Shown piece by piece: positions 1 to 7,908 of a stretch of DNA of 50,169 bases. The position numbers were made by a program, and so were the translations under genes. Position 1 is the first letter of the stretch. Every line of letters starts with the position of its first letter. The notes beneath the pieces were generated by a model that saw only the letters and a list, made by a program, of their open reading frames with translations, did not search any database and was not told the origin of the DNA. Source of the stretch: Lachnospiraceae bacterium (GTDB lineage: Bacteria > Bacillota > Clostridia > Lachnospirales > Lachnospiraceae). The DNA is taken from positions 1 to 50,169 of the forward strand of contig CAJTDK010000025.1 of NCBI GenBank assembly GCA_910575105.1, in the 5' to 3' direction.

Positions 1-197
1 CACAAGAACCTTGACATCTGAAGAAGCCTAAAACCATAGTTATAGGGATAGTCTGCCCTTTTTTAGGGCTCTTTGTAGGTATTTCTATGCTGGAAGCAGT
101 CTAAAGGTGTTTTCAGAGGTTCTTATAGTGCCATGAATAATTCAGGTTAATTAAAACAGCACAGTCCTGTTTTAAAATTTTTCAGGCATATATTGGA

Positions 198-410
198 TTG
201 CAGCACCGGTACGACTGTATTAAGGCGGCGATGGATATATTGCGTGATTCAAACACGGGTTATCTTCAAATGGTGGATCAAATTGAAAAACAGTATGAAA
301 AAGCGAATGAGTCAACAAATGGATTTAAGTGGTGGAATAGACATACCCCTGAAGTGAATGATTTGGACAGGCTTATAGAAAACATGCCGCAGGAAGTATG
401 GCTGCAGTAA
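198..410 (+). CDS. small hypothetical protein, possibly a C-terminal fragment
   Basis: A 70-codon reading frame that would start at TTG 198 with no convincing ribosome binding site. The frame is open further upstream to a TAA at 138-140, so it may be the tail of a larger damaged gene rather than a complete one. The product is charged and soluble, with a WWNRHTPE stretch in the middle, and I do not recognise it. The first 197 bases hold no other gene that I can support. Confidence 0.3.
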   Translation: MQHRYDCIKAAMDILRDSNTGYLQMVDQIEKQYEKANESTNGFKWWNRHTPEVNDLDRLIENMPQEVWLQ

Positions 411-511
411 GATAAGAGAGGATGGAGATAGAAGTTATTGCCCGCTGCAGAGATGTTGTTTCTGCAGCGGTAGTAATTTGTTAAGAATATTATGGAGGTG
501 TGAATTTTGAT

Positions 512-709
512 ATGGAAAAAGGATGTAAAGGTTATGTTGGTGTGGCATGCATAAACGGTACTTGCCCTAAAACAATTAAGGAAGAATATGAAGAACAAAG
601 CAGATCTATCATACATTGTGGTCAGTGTTTTTTTAACATGGGATGTGAGGATTGTGCTTTGGCTGGCACAGAGTATTGTAAAACTGAAGACAAGGAGGAA
701 AGCAGATGA
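512..709 (+). CDS. small cysteine-rich hypothetical protein
   Basis: A short protein of 65 residues (ATG 512) or 69 residues (GTG 500). The GGAGG at 494-498 is 1 base from the GTG and 13 bases from the ATG, so the start is uncertain. It contains about eight cysteines, including CxxC (CGQC) and CEDC-type pairs, suggesting a metal-binding or disulfide-stabilised fold. Its stop overlaps the next start in an ATGA arrangement at 706-709, which indicates translational coupling and supports it being real. I do not recognise the family. Confidence 0.55.
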   Translation: MEKGCKGYVGVACINGTCPKTIKEEYEEQSRSIIHCGQCFFNMGCEDCALAGTEYCKTEDKEESR

Positions 710-1167
710 AATATTATAGTACACAGCGACCGATTACACCGGGGAATTATCCGAAGTCACCATTTAAGGAAGTCCTTAATATTGTCAACTTTGATTCCAG
801 AATGTATTGTGAGGAAATTGGGCAGGAAGCATGGGGATATATTGAGTACAAAGCACCGCTTCATCCCAAAGACGCGATGGAGTATGAGCTGATGCCTGTT
901 CCAGACAAAATCATTCACGTTTCGTTTGTTGGAGTGGATTCATGGGGGCACCGGGTATATAAGGATGAAATGGGAAGACTTTGGAAATATTGTGATCCGG
1001 GAGAAATGCCGGAAGAAAGGCATGACGGGTTATTTCGGGTTTCCAGTAATGATCCGGATGGCGAGCCGAACTATCCGCTTTACGGGGATATGGACTATCG
1101 AATAGAGAGCACAGGAGGTTTTTATGGGAATGTATCACAAAAACAGGTTTGTCGGAATCAGGAATAA
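706..1167 (+). CDS. hypothetical element protein with a WGxxVYKDxxGxLWK domain
   Basis: A 153-residue soluble protein, translationally coupled to the cysteine-rich gene before it and overlapping the start of the gene after it by 44 bases. Residues 1-60 form an N-terminal region with an NIVNFDS / EAWGYI pattern. Residues 74-130 (VGVDSWGHRVYKDEMGRLWK, then a DGEPNYP stretch) are clearly homologous to the whole small protein encoded at 12212-12433. The function of this domain is unknown to me. Both copies lie in small-gene clusters of the element, so an accessory role in the element is the best guess. Confidence 0.7.
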   Translation: MKYYSTQRPITPGNYPKSPFKEVLNIVNFDSRMYCEEIGQEAWGYIEYKAPLHPKDAMEYELMPVPDKIIHVSFVGVDSWGHRVYKDEMGRLWKYCDPGEMPEERHDGLFRVSSNDPDGEPNYPLYGDMDYRIESTGGFYGNVSQKQVCRNQE

Positions 1168-1306
1168 GCGTTATATAAAAAGATGCACTTCGCGGGGAAT
1201 GCGAAGGGCGGTGAAGAAAAACTGCAGGGAAGAAATGACAGATGGAATTACATTGACAAGGAAAAGCCATAATCTTTATGGAACAGATGCGTGGGACTTT
1301 AGTTGA
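1124..1306 (+). CDS. small basic hypothetical protein
   Basis: A 60-residue arginine- and lysine-rich protein. It starts at ATG 1124 behind a good AGGAGG (1113-1118), inside the 3' end of the previous gene, which suggests coupled translation. Basic residues concentrate in the first 35 positions (KNRFVGIRNKRYIKR), compatible with nucleic-acid binding, but no known motif is recognised. Nothing gene-like is seen between its stop and 1400. Confidence 0.5.
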   Translation: MGMYHKNRFVGIRNKRYIKRCTSRGMRRAVKKNCREEMTDGITLTRKSHNLYGTDAWDFS

Positions 1307-1400
1307 ATGTACAGTCTGGACAATTGACAGGTTTTCTGAACGTGGAAGAATTTAGATTGAGTAAAAGCAAAAGACATGGTAATATATATATAGAAGATGA

Positions 1401-1547
1401 ATGCCGATGAAAATGCAGGAAGCAATCAAAGCATGGGAAGAACTGGAAATAAAAGATGATTTCATGTTTGCCAGGGTTATGCGGGATAAAAGGCCGGATT
1501 ATATCAATGCAGAGGATGCGGAAATAAGGGAATTATCCCGAAAATAA
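1401..1547 (+). pseudogene. N-terminal fragment of a Rpn/PD-(D/E)XK-type transposase-like nuclease gene
   Basis: A 48-codon frame starting at ATG 1401 (or 1407) that carries the pattern EELEIKDDFMFARVM. From memory this resembles the conserved N-terminus of the PD-(D/E)XK nuclease family transposases (Rpn/YhgA-like), normally around 300 residues. The frame stops after a short unrelated tail. A matching C-terminal region is seen at 2445-2791, so these look like ends of one or two such genes that lost their middle. Homology is recognised by eye only. Confidence 0.5.
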
Positions 1548-1572
1548 AGAGGGGAAGGATATTAAAAGGTAT

Positions 1573-2448
1573 ATGAGCAACAATAAAAGAGAGATTACAT
1601 ATCATAATAAGGATGTTCTGTCTAAGATCTTAGCAGAGAACTTTAAAGATAAATCTTTGAAGGTTTACGGGATTGATGTGCCTAAGATCAAACAGATTTT
1701 GCCGACAAATCTTCCGCAGATTCAGGTAAACGAAATGAGGATTGATAATCTGTTCCTGTTGGAAGATGATTCGATTGCAATCATAGATTATGAAAGTGAT
1801 GTTAAATGGGAGAATCATTTAAAGTACCTGAACTACATTGTACGAATCTTAGAAAGATATAAAAAGGATGAGATGCCGAAGCAGATCCGTATGATCGTCA
1901 TATATACGGCGGATGTAGAGAAAGCGCCGAAAGAATTTTCGGCAGGCTGTCTCATTTTAAAGATGGAGCAGGCATTTCTCAGTAAAATAGATCCTGAAAT
2001 TGTACAGGAAGGGATCAGGGAGAAATTGGAGCATGGACTGCCATTATCAGATGATGAACTGATGAAATTGATTATTTTACCGTTGACATATAAAGGGAAA
2101 GAGAAGAAAAAGCAGGCTGTAAAAGAAGCAGTTGAATTGGCAAAGAAGATTGTGGATAAAGAGGAAAAGACATTCGTATTATCTGGAATTTTGGTATTTG
2201 CTGATAAAATTATCGATACTGAAACAGCAAAGTATATTAAGGAGGTTGTACGTATGACGCAGGTTGCAGAATTATTATTGGAAGAAGGAAGAGAAGAAGG
2301 AAGGCTGCAGGGGATACAGGCATTGATTGACAGCCTTAAGTCGCTGTTGATTCCTGATGAAACCATTATAGAGCAACTGATAGAAAGATATCAGATGAGC
2401 CAAGACGAAGCAAGTGAGTTCTTGGAAGGGAAAAAACATAAGATTTAG
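1573..2448 (+). CDS. Rpn/YhgA-like putative PD-(D/E)XK nuclease family protein
   Basis: A 291-residue soluble protein with a full-length reading frame. Residues 53-90 read as MRIDNLFLLEDDSIAIIDYE followed by an ExxLKYLNYI stretch, which fits the core of Rpn/PD-(D/E)XK-like proteins that are abundant and duplicated in Lachnospiraceae; candidate acidic residues are D58, D72 and E74. The C-terminal third is helical with the EEGREEGRLQG linker usual in this group. The catalytic lysine or glutamine that follows the acidic pair in active members is not obvious, so nuclease activity is uncertain. It sits between two fragments of a related gene, suggesting a recombination hotspot among such paralogues. 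Confidence 0.7.
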   Translation: MSNNKREITYHNKDVLSKILAENFKDKSLKVYGIDVPKIKQILPTNLPQIQVNEMRIDNLFLLEDDSIAIIDYESDVKWENHLKYLNYIVRILERYKKDEMPKQIRMIVIYTADVEKAPKEFSAGCLILKMEQAFLSKIDPEIVQEGIREKLEHGLPLSDDELMKLIILPLTYKGKEKKKQAVKEAVELAKKIVDKEEKTFVLSGILVFADKIIDTETAKYIKEVVRMTQVAELLLEEGREEGRLQGIQALIDSLKSLLIPDETIIEQLIERYQMSQDEASEFLEGKKHKI

Positions 2449-2791
2449 AGGAACTGACTTTCAGGCGCATTTATAAATCCCCCAGTAGAGGATTCCTTAA
2501 GCATGTAAACGGTGAAAAGAGTGATAGTCCGTTTGTAAAAGAGATTGAAGATTTAGAGCCAAGACAGCTTCGGAGGTGAAAAGTATGTTCCTTACTGAAT
2601 ATGACGAAGAGAAGGTCATGGGGAAAGAACGTCAGGAAGGATACTGGGAAGGATACAGAGAAGGATACCAGGAGAGAAATATTGAGATTGCTTCTGATAT
2701 GCTGAAAGCGGGAGGGATGTCGGTCTCTTTTATAGCACAAATCAGCAGGCTGTCAGAGGAAGACGTATTAAAAATTCAGGAGAAGTTATAG
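2445..2791 (+). pseudogene. C-terminal fragment of a Rpn-type nuclease gene with a frameshift
   Basis: From 2445 to the TGA at 2577-2579 one frame encodes GFLKHVNGEKSDSPFVKEIE, typical of the region before the C-terminal linker of Rpn-type transposase-like proteins. A second frame, beginning at GTG 2576, continues with an EGYWEGYREGYQE linker and a helical C-terminus ending at 2791. The two halves are in different frames, so a frameshift near 2570-2585 is inferred. The second half alone could still be translated as a 71-residue peptide. It probably pairs with the N-terminal piece at 1401-1547. Confidence 0.5.
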
Positions 2792-2798
2792 AATCTTG

Positions 2799-2825
2799 AC
2801 AGGGCATGGAGTATTCATGCCCTGT
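2799..2825 (+). other. perfect 9-bp stem-loop
   Basis: The sequence ACAGGGCAT is followed nine bases later by ATGCCCTGT, a perfect inverted repeat without a T-run behind it. It could end the upstream transcript weakly or stabilise the mRNA end. The ATG at 2806 lies inside this stem, which is one reason to reject it as the start of the following ATPase gene. Confidence 0.5.
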
Positions 2826-2862
2826 TACACTAAGGGCTGTCTGGAATAAAAGGGTGGTGAAT

Positions 2863-4236
2863 ATGGAACTGGAACGGATGATTTATAGGGACCTTCTTGC
2901 ATGGAAGATAGAAAAAACAGGCAGGGTACTGGAGCTTCAGGGGGCAAGGCAGGTAGGAAAAACATATATATTGAAGAAGTTTGCCAAAGAGAATTTTGAG
3001 TATTTCCATTATATTAATATGGCAGAAGAAAGCGGAAAAGATTTTCTGGACTGCCTGGAACAGGCAGCAAGCTGGACGCCGGGAACTCCAAGGCCGGAAT
3101 ATCAGATATTAAAAGAGGCATTCCGGTTATATAATCAGGATTTTGCAGATGGTGAAGATACGGTTATTGTCATTGATGAGATTCAGGAGTCATCAAGGGT
3201 ATACAACCAGATCCGCACGCTTGCCAGGGAATTTGATTCTTATGTTATTGTTACCGGAAGCTATCTGGGAAAGGCGCTGCAAAAGGAGTTCTTTCTTCCG
3301 GCCGGAGATACGGACAAGCTTCAGATGGGAACCCTGTCATTTGAAGAATTTGTTTCTGCGCTTGGAGATGGGGAGCTTTACCGCACAGCAGAGCCATATG
3401 GGGGTTCAGAGCCTTCTGTTTATGAGAGATTGAAAGAATATTTCGACATCTATCAGAAAATCGGGGGTTATCCGGCAGTCGTAACGCATTATGTGGAACA
3501 TCATGATATCCGGAAATGTGAAGAAATGATCGGGCGCCTGATGGATATTTTCACAAGGGAATCTACCCGTTATTTTACAGATATTATGGATGTCGATATT
3601 TTCCCCAAGCTGTTTCAGGCGATTGCAATTCTGATGCTGCGCAAGAAACAGGGAGTGCGCGAGTTAGGGACAGAGCTTAGTAAGATCATCTATCAGGAAG
3701 AAAGCGGACGTACTACGAAAAAGATGGTGAACCATGCAATTAGCTGGCTTGCACAGTCCCATATCATAGGGTATGCGTCAAAAAGTACGGATTGTGATTA
3801 TTTACAGATTAAAGAGAACTGCAGATATTACTTTCTGGATTTGGGGATTGCGTACTATTTTCTCAAAACAACAGGTGCGGCGCATGAACAGGTAAAGGGG
3901 CTGCTGGCAGAAAATTATGTTTATCTGTGCCTGCGTGAGAGAATGCAGAAAAGAAGAGAAATTGCGGGCAATACTCCCTGGTTTGCCCTGTATCAGAAAA
4001 CGAAGGGCGAATTGGATTTTTATGTAAGAAGCCTTATGGACTATAAGAATTACGGGATAGAGGTAAAAAGTACGGATGCTATTGCAAAGACTGCCAAGAG
4101 ACTGTTGGAGGATGGGAAGCTTAACTATCTGTATCTCTTAAAAGGGGATACGAAAGGCGGAACTTCCAGAGACAGAAAAGTATATACGGTTCCGTTGTAT
4201 CTGGCAGACAGAATGAACTTTGATTTAGGTATCTGA
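2863..4236 (+). CDS. AAA family ATPase with DUF4143 domain
   Basis: A 457-residue protein of the AAA_14/DUF4143 family. Residues 27-34 are the Walker A motif GARQVGKT and residues 101-106 (VIVIDE) the Walker B. The central and C-terminal parts have the DUF4143 pattern, including ESTRYFTDI, the GLLAENYV stretch and an ELDFYV ... IEVKS nuclease-like core near the end. The start at ATG 2863 follows GGGTGG; the longer frame from 2806 begins inside a hairpin and has no binding site. Such ATPases are common in gut Firmicutes and Bacteroidetes, often near mobile or defence genes; their biological role is unclear. The gene appears intact. Confidence 0.9.
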   Translation: MELERMIYRDLLAWKIEKTGRVLELQGARQVGKTYILKKFAKENFEYFHYINMAEESGKDFLDCLEQAASWTPGTPRPEYQILKEAFRLYNQDFADGEDTVIVIDEIQESSRVYNQIRTLAREFDSYVIVTGSYLGKALQKEFFLPAGDTDKLQMGTLSFEEFVSALGDGELYRTAEPYGGSEPSVYERLKEYFDIYQKIGGYPAVVTHYVEHHDIRKCEEMIGRLMDIFTRESTRYFTDIMDVDIFPKLFQAIAILMLRKKQGVRELGTELSKIIYQEESGRTTKKMVNHAISWLAQSHIIGYASKSTDCDYLQIKENCRYYFLDLGIAYYFLKTTGAAHEQVKGLLAENYVYLCLRERMQKRREIAGNTPWFALYQKTKGELDFYVRSLMDYKNYGIEVKSTDAIAKTAKRLLEDGKLNYLYLLKGDTKGGTSRDRKVYTVPLYLADRMNFDLGI

Positions 4237-4392
4237 TTTGTCAGGGAGATACTCGTATATGACAAAAGTATTTCAGATGGTTATTTATGGGGGTGCAGAG
4301 AAATCTGTGCCCTATACTTTAAAAAGGAATATAATTATTGTAAGAGAATTAAATTGCGACGGAAATGCGACGGTATTGCGTCTCCTGTGATA

Positions 4393-4421
4393 TTGACATA
4401 CAATTCCCGTCCGTATACAAT
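4393..4421 (+). promoter_or_regulatory. sigma-A type promoter of the conjugation genes
   Basis: A perfect -35 box TTGACA (4393-4398) lies 17 bases from TACAAT (4416-4421). It is followed by about 130 bases of untranslated leader before the pilin-like gene at 4552. The 315-base stretch between the ATPase gene and this gene contains this promoter and the terminator described next, and no gene that I can support. Confidence 0.75.
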
Positions 4422-4486
4422 GGTAAAGTAAAGTTTTGTGCATGCGGGTGACTTGCATGGAGAGCCGCAGGACATTACAGGGAGCT

Positions 4487-4515
4487 GACAGCCGATCAAT
4501 GGGGCTGTCTTTTTT
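4487..4515 (+). terminator. intrinsic terminator in the leader (possible attenuator)
   Basis: GACAGCC (4487-4493) pairs with GGCTGTC (4503-4509) around a nine-base loop and is followed by six T residues. It lies downstream of the strong promoter and upstream of the first gene of that transcript, a position expected for transcriptional attenuation. No leader peptide with an obvious role was found. Confidence 0.65.
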
Positions 4516-4551
4516 CATGTCATTTTTTCAGAATAGAAGGGAGGGGACTCA

Positions 4552-4944
4552 TTGGCAGGAAATTTAAGAGAACAGAACATGGAGGTGAAGGAGCCGGGGA
4601 ACCAGTTTGTGAAGCTGATTCCCCGGTTTGCGTTTACGGCGTTTCTTGCGGTCGTTTTGCTGGCCGTATCTGCATCACCTGTGTTTGCGGATACGATCTT
4701 TGATACGGCGAAGAATGCCATGCAGACGGTCTATAAGGATGTGGCCGGTATTGCAACCGTGGCGGCTGTCGTTTGTTCGGCAGTGTGCCTGTTTCTGATG
4801 AATTTCTCAAAATCCGGGCGTACGGTGGATGAATCCAGGTCATGGCTTAAGAGGATCATCGTATGCTGGGCGGCGCTCATGACGCTTGGCGCTATCGTAA
4901 CGTATTTTGAGAGCATTATTCCAAAGAGTATGTTCGGCGGCTAA
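4552..4944 (+). CDS. VirB2/TrbC-like pilin-type membrane protein
   Basis: A 130-residue protein starting at TTG 4552, six bases behind AGGGAGGGG. Residues 24-47 form a hydrophobic signal-like segment ending in SPVFADT. Two further hydrophobic helices, around residues 66-85 and 104-122, are separated by a short basic loop. This layout (leader, then two membrane helices, small size, just before a VirB6-like gene) is that of VirB2/TrbC-type pilin subunits or the related small proteins of Firmicutes conjugative elements. Assignment rests on topology and context, not on a sequence motif. Confidence 0.6.
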   Translation: MAGNLREQNMEVKEPGNQFVKLIPRFAFTAFLAVVLLAVSASPVFADTIFDTAKNAMQTVYKDVAGIATVAAVVCSAVCLFLMNFSKSGRTVDESRSWLKRIIVCWAALMTLGAIVTYFESIIPKSMFGG

Positions 4945-4978
4945 GAGCGCCGGACAGATAAAAATGTGCCGGCGCTCT
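4944..4978 (+). other. GC-rich perfect stem-loop between pilin-like and VirB6-like genes
   Basis: GAGCGCCGG (4945-4953) pairs perfectly with CCGGCGCTC (4969-4977), and the flanking A-T pair extends it to ten pairs. The loop has 15 bases and no T-run follows. Such a structure right after the stop of a pilin-type gene could protect the upstream part of the mRNA from 3' decay, giving more pilin than downstream protein; this role is inferred. Confidence 0.6.
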
Positions 4979-5012
4979 CCCGGCAGAAAGGGGGATGCCT
5001 TAACGGTAACAC

Positions 5013-6096
5013 ATGGGTTGGTTATTAGAGTTATTGATTAAAAGTATTTGGGAGTTCTGTTCACAGCTCATTGTGGACATGATGTCTGTAATTACGGACA
5101 TGTTCACAGAACTTCTATCGTGTGATTTAAGTCTGTTCGAAGAATTGTTTTCTGTGGCAGGGGATTTATATTCGAATGCGATACTGCCGCTGGGGATTGC
5201 GCTTCTGCTCCTGATCTGTATCTGGCAGCTGTTTAAAAGCATGTTTGGGAAGGCGGGGGTTGCAAGCGAGGATCCGGTGGAACTGGTTTTAAGAAGCGGA
5301 ATCTGTTTGTTTTTTATTGTGGCAGCAAGGCCGCTGACAGACTATCTATTAAAAATAGCAGGTACGCCGTATCAATGGATTGCAGGAACAGAGATTCAAG
5401 TAAGCAGTTTTGCTGAATATGTATCTGCGCTGGAAGCAGTGACATCCGCACTTGGGATTGGGCAGCTGAATATTGCAATCCTGAAACTGATCATGCAGTT
5501 TGTTGTGGCATGGAATTATTTTAAAATGCTGTTTGTGATTGCGGAACGGTATGTCTTATTGGGTGTATTCTCCTATACAGCGCCGCTGGCGTTTGGAACC
5601 GGGGGCTCGAAGGCCACCAACAACATCCTTGCCTCCTGGTCGAAGATGTTCGGCGGGCAGATTGTACTGATTATCTTAAATTCCTGGTGCCTGAAGATGT
5701 TTTTATCCGGGTACGGGAACTTAACTGCCAGCACGTATGGGTTTACAAAATTTTTTGCGGCAACGCTCTGCCTGGTGGGATTCTGTAAAGTGACCTTCAA
5801 GCTGGATTCCTATCTGTCTTCGCTGGGTGTGAATTTAGGACGGCCTTCAGCCGGAATGGGCGCGTTAGGGCTTATGATGGCAGCCGGACGGATCTTCTCC
5901 CACGTGGGAAGGGGAAGCAGCCAGACAGCAGGCGGTCCTTCCGGGAACGGAAGCGGGACCGGCGCAGGGAATGATTCCTATATACGGACCTGGACCAGTA
6001 TCTGGTGGAAGTAGTAGTAAAGGTACAGGAAAAAGCAGCGTGAGGAAGGAAACAGGCCTTTTCACACAGTCTGTTTTGCCGGAGGGAGAAAGATGA
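5013..6096 (+). pseudogene. VirB6/TrbL-like conjugation membrane protein, apparently frameshifted at its C-terminus
   Basis: The frame from ATG 5013 encodes 333 residues with about six membrane helices (near residues 65-85, 95-112, 150-172, 185-200, 215-235, 245-262) and a Gly/Ser-rich tail, the layout of VirB6/TrbL channel proteins of type IV secretion. It stops at 6012-6014 after an atypical IRTWTSIWWK ending. In the +1 frame the Gly/Ser/Pro-rich character resumes (IYGPGPVSGGSSSKGTGKSS) and runs to a TGA at 6094-6096 that overlaps the next ATG as ATGA. The simplest reading is a one-base frameshift near 5940-5975. Only the tail is affected, so the membrane core may still be made. The start has a weak binding site. 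Confidence 0.65.
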
Positions 6097-6404
6097 GAAA
6101 AAACAGAAAGGCAGGAAAAAGGAGCAGGAAACTTTTGAGGTGGATCAGCAGGTACAGCGGATACTGGCAGCTGATCTGTACACCAGGGGATGAGCATATG
6201 AACATGGTGACGGCGGGGAATATCATCAAATGCCTGGCAAGGAGCGGGCTGTATGAATATATCATCGTATTTTTAACCGTCCATCGGGAGGAAGCGTTCA
6301 TAAAGAGCATGTTATCGTTTGTCAGTCTGGATCTTCTGCAGGAGGAATTAAAGCATAAAAATATGGATGAAATCGTCCGTATGCTTGACGAGCATCTTCG
6401 GTAG
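6093..6404 (+). CDS. hypothetical protein in the conjugation region
   Basis: A 103-residue protein starting at ATG 6093 behind GGAGGGAG (6081-6088), overlapping the restored VirB6-like frame by four bases. The N-terminus is very basic (RKNRKAGKRSRK), followed by a mixed amphipathic region rich in Leu, Ile and Glu. No family recognised. Confidence 0.55.
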   Translation: MRKNRKAGKRSRKLLRWISRYSGYWQLICTPGDEHMNMVTAGNIIKCLARSGLYEYIIVFLTVHREEAFIKSMLSFVSLDLLQEELKHKNMDEIVRMLDEHLR

Positions 6405-6481
6405 CGTGTTTTCAGGGAGAAAGCTTATCTGTCAGCGGCCAGGGGATATGCCGGCACGGTTATCCGTAAAGGAGGTGTGCG

Positions 6482-6787
6482 ATGTCGATTTGGAATGAGG
6501 ACAGCGGCTATTACTGTTTACTGATTGCGATCCTCTGCGACGTGGATGTAACAGAGGCGAAGCTGATCTACAAGTATGGGCCGGGGCATCCAGTCAGCAG
6601 GAGGATCTTTGATAAAAAATTAAAAGTGGAAGATACAGAGAATATGGAAAAAGAGACAATGGGAAATATGATGTACTGGATGCGGAAGGAAGGGTATACG
6701 CTGGAGGAGATTTCCAACGCCTTTGACTGCTATCCGTCTACGGTAAAAAGAAGGATTGAAAAGGCAAGGAACAGGAAGGAGGCATAG
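6482..6787 (+). CDS. small helix-turn-helix protein
   Basis: A 101-residue soluble protein behind a consensus AAGGAGGTG. Residues 74-95 (YTLEEISNAFDCYPSTVKRR) fit a helix-turn-helix like those in sigma-70 region 4 or small phage/element regulators. The first half has no recognised domain. Its stop is five bases before the next start, so the two are translated together. It could be a DNA-binding regulator of the element; the target is unknown. Confidence 0.65.
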   Translation: MSIWNEDSGYYCLLIAILCDVDVTEAKLIYKYGPGHPVSRRIFDKKLKVEDTENMEKETMGNMMYWMRKEGYTLEEISNAFDCYPSTVKRRIEKARNRKEA

Positions 6788-6791
6788 AGAA

Positions 6792-7381
6792 ATGATGGTG
6801 CAGGCAAAGCCGCCCGGAGCATGGGAACAGGAGTTTGCCAGGCTGTCCTATGAATGGGAGAAGGTATATGCTTACGGCGATACTGACAGCATGTGTACGG
6901 ACGGGGTGATTTTGAACCGGATCCGGCAGGAGCTGTCAGAGCTAAAGGAGAAGCTGGATGTGGCAGGAACTGACGGCGAATGGCTCATCCCTCCAGAGGC
7001 AGAGAAAAGCTTCATGCCTGTGCGGATGAGATCCGGATACGGGCAAGAACCGCCATACAGGAGTATCTGGCACTGGAGGAATACCGGTATGTGCAGGCAG
7101 TCCTTCCGAAGCTGACACCGAAGCAGAAGAAGGAAACCCAAGCGCTGGAAGTATCCGGAAAAGTTATGGGGCTTGCCGATGCGCTTGCAGAAGATAACCT
7201 GGTAGTGCTGCGGGAATACGGAACTCCCGGCATGTTTTCGGAGATAATCGCGGAAACAGCAAAAAAGCTGCGGGGACTTTCTTTCAAGGCATTACCGGCT
7301 TCTGAAACAGAACAGGAAGAAATCCAGGAAGACTGGCAGGTGGAAGGACAGATGAGTATTTATGACATGGCAGTCGTATAG
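6792..7381 (+). pseudogene. element protein of unknown function split by a frameshift
   Basis: Starts at ATG 6792 behind AAGGAGG (6777-6782). The first frame gives MMVQAKPPGAWEQEF and reads well to about residue 75 (WLIPPEAEKSFM), then degenerates into a Trp/Arg-rich tail ending at 7115. A second frame continues seamlessly from about 7014 with ACADEIRIRARTAIQEYLAL and runs to a clean end at 7381 (MSIYDMAVV). Adding one G after the ATG at 7014-7016 restores one frame of about 197 residues. The second frame has no binding site of its own. The intact form resembles proteins common beside PcfK genes in Firmicutes elements; function unknown. Confidence 0.6.
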
Positions 7382-7402
7382 AAATCTGAAAGGAGAAAAC
7401 GA

Positions 7403-7819
7403 ATGGTAGACCAGAGCATGATTGCGGCGATTTTTAATGATTTTATGTCCCTTTACTTAGGGAGAGAACAGATGGGGATTGAAGAGCTGTGCAAGAGATA
7501 TGATTATCACCGGATGCTGATGGGGCTTCTCTCCAATATGGACGAAGCGGCAAAGATACCGATTCCGGTGGTTATGAAAGAATGCTATGAGGTATATAAA
7601 AAATACCGGAATAGGGAGATGATGGAGCGGGACTACGAAGACCTGATGGAGGAAACCAGAAAGCTTTCCGATAAGTGGAAATCCAACAAATGGTGTAACC
7701 GCATCCTTGTAGAGCTGGTCGGACTTTTAGAAGAGGATGATAAGGAGCGCAGGCGGATTGCTGAGGAGGTAGAACGGGAAATGGAAGAAGAGATGCAGAG
7801 ACAGGCAAATGCAGCATAA
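7403..7819 (+). CDS. hypothetical helical protein of the element
   Basis: A 138-residue soluble protein starting at ATG 7403 behind AAAGGAGAAA. The C-terminal 55 residues are strongly charged and probably form a coiled coil (EEDDKERRRIAEEVEREMEE). No domain recognised. It ends just before a clear intrinsic terminator, so it is the last gene of the transcript that starts near 4421. Confidence 0.6.
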   Translation: MVDQSMIAAIFNDFMSLYLGREQMGIEELCKRYDYHRMLMGLLSNMDEAAKIPIPVVMKECYEVYKKYRNREMMERDYEDLMEETRKLSDKWKSNKWCNRILVELVGLLEEDDKERRRIAEEVEREMEEEMQRQANAA

Positions 7820-7823
7820 CCGG

Positions 7824-7850
7824 TGGAGAGTCAAAAGGCTCTCCATTTTT
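7824..7850 (+). terminator. intrinsic terminator
   Basis: TGGAGAG (7824-7830) pairs with CTCTCCA (7839-7845), followed by TTTTT. It separates the small conjugation-region genes from the PcfK-like gene. Confidence 0.7.
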
Positions 7851-7908
7851 GCAGCATGAAGTAGCAATGGGCGAATAGGAAATCTAAGGATGAAAAGGAG
7901 AAATAGCT

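Noticed and set aside
278-724. 148-codon open frame on the minus strand near the left edge
   Set aside because: It overlaps two coupled small plus-strand genes and has a hydrophobic, Phe/Ser-rich composition typical for the antisense of AT-rich coding DNA.
2806-2862. N-terminal extension of the DUF4143 ATPase
   Set aside because: The extra 19 codons start inside a perfect hairpin, without a binding site; ATG 2863 has GGGTGG upstream and begins the conserved region.
7000-7020. Programmed -1 frameshift as explanation for the split gene at 6792-7381
   Set aside because: No canonical X-XXY-YYZ slippery heptamer or downstream pseudoknot is seen, and the reading frames join best at ATG 7014 by adding one G; a mutation is simpler.
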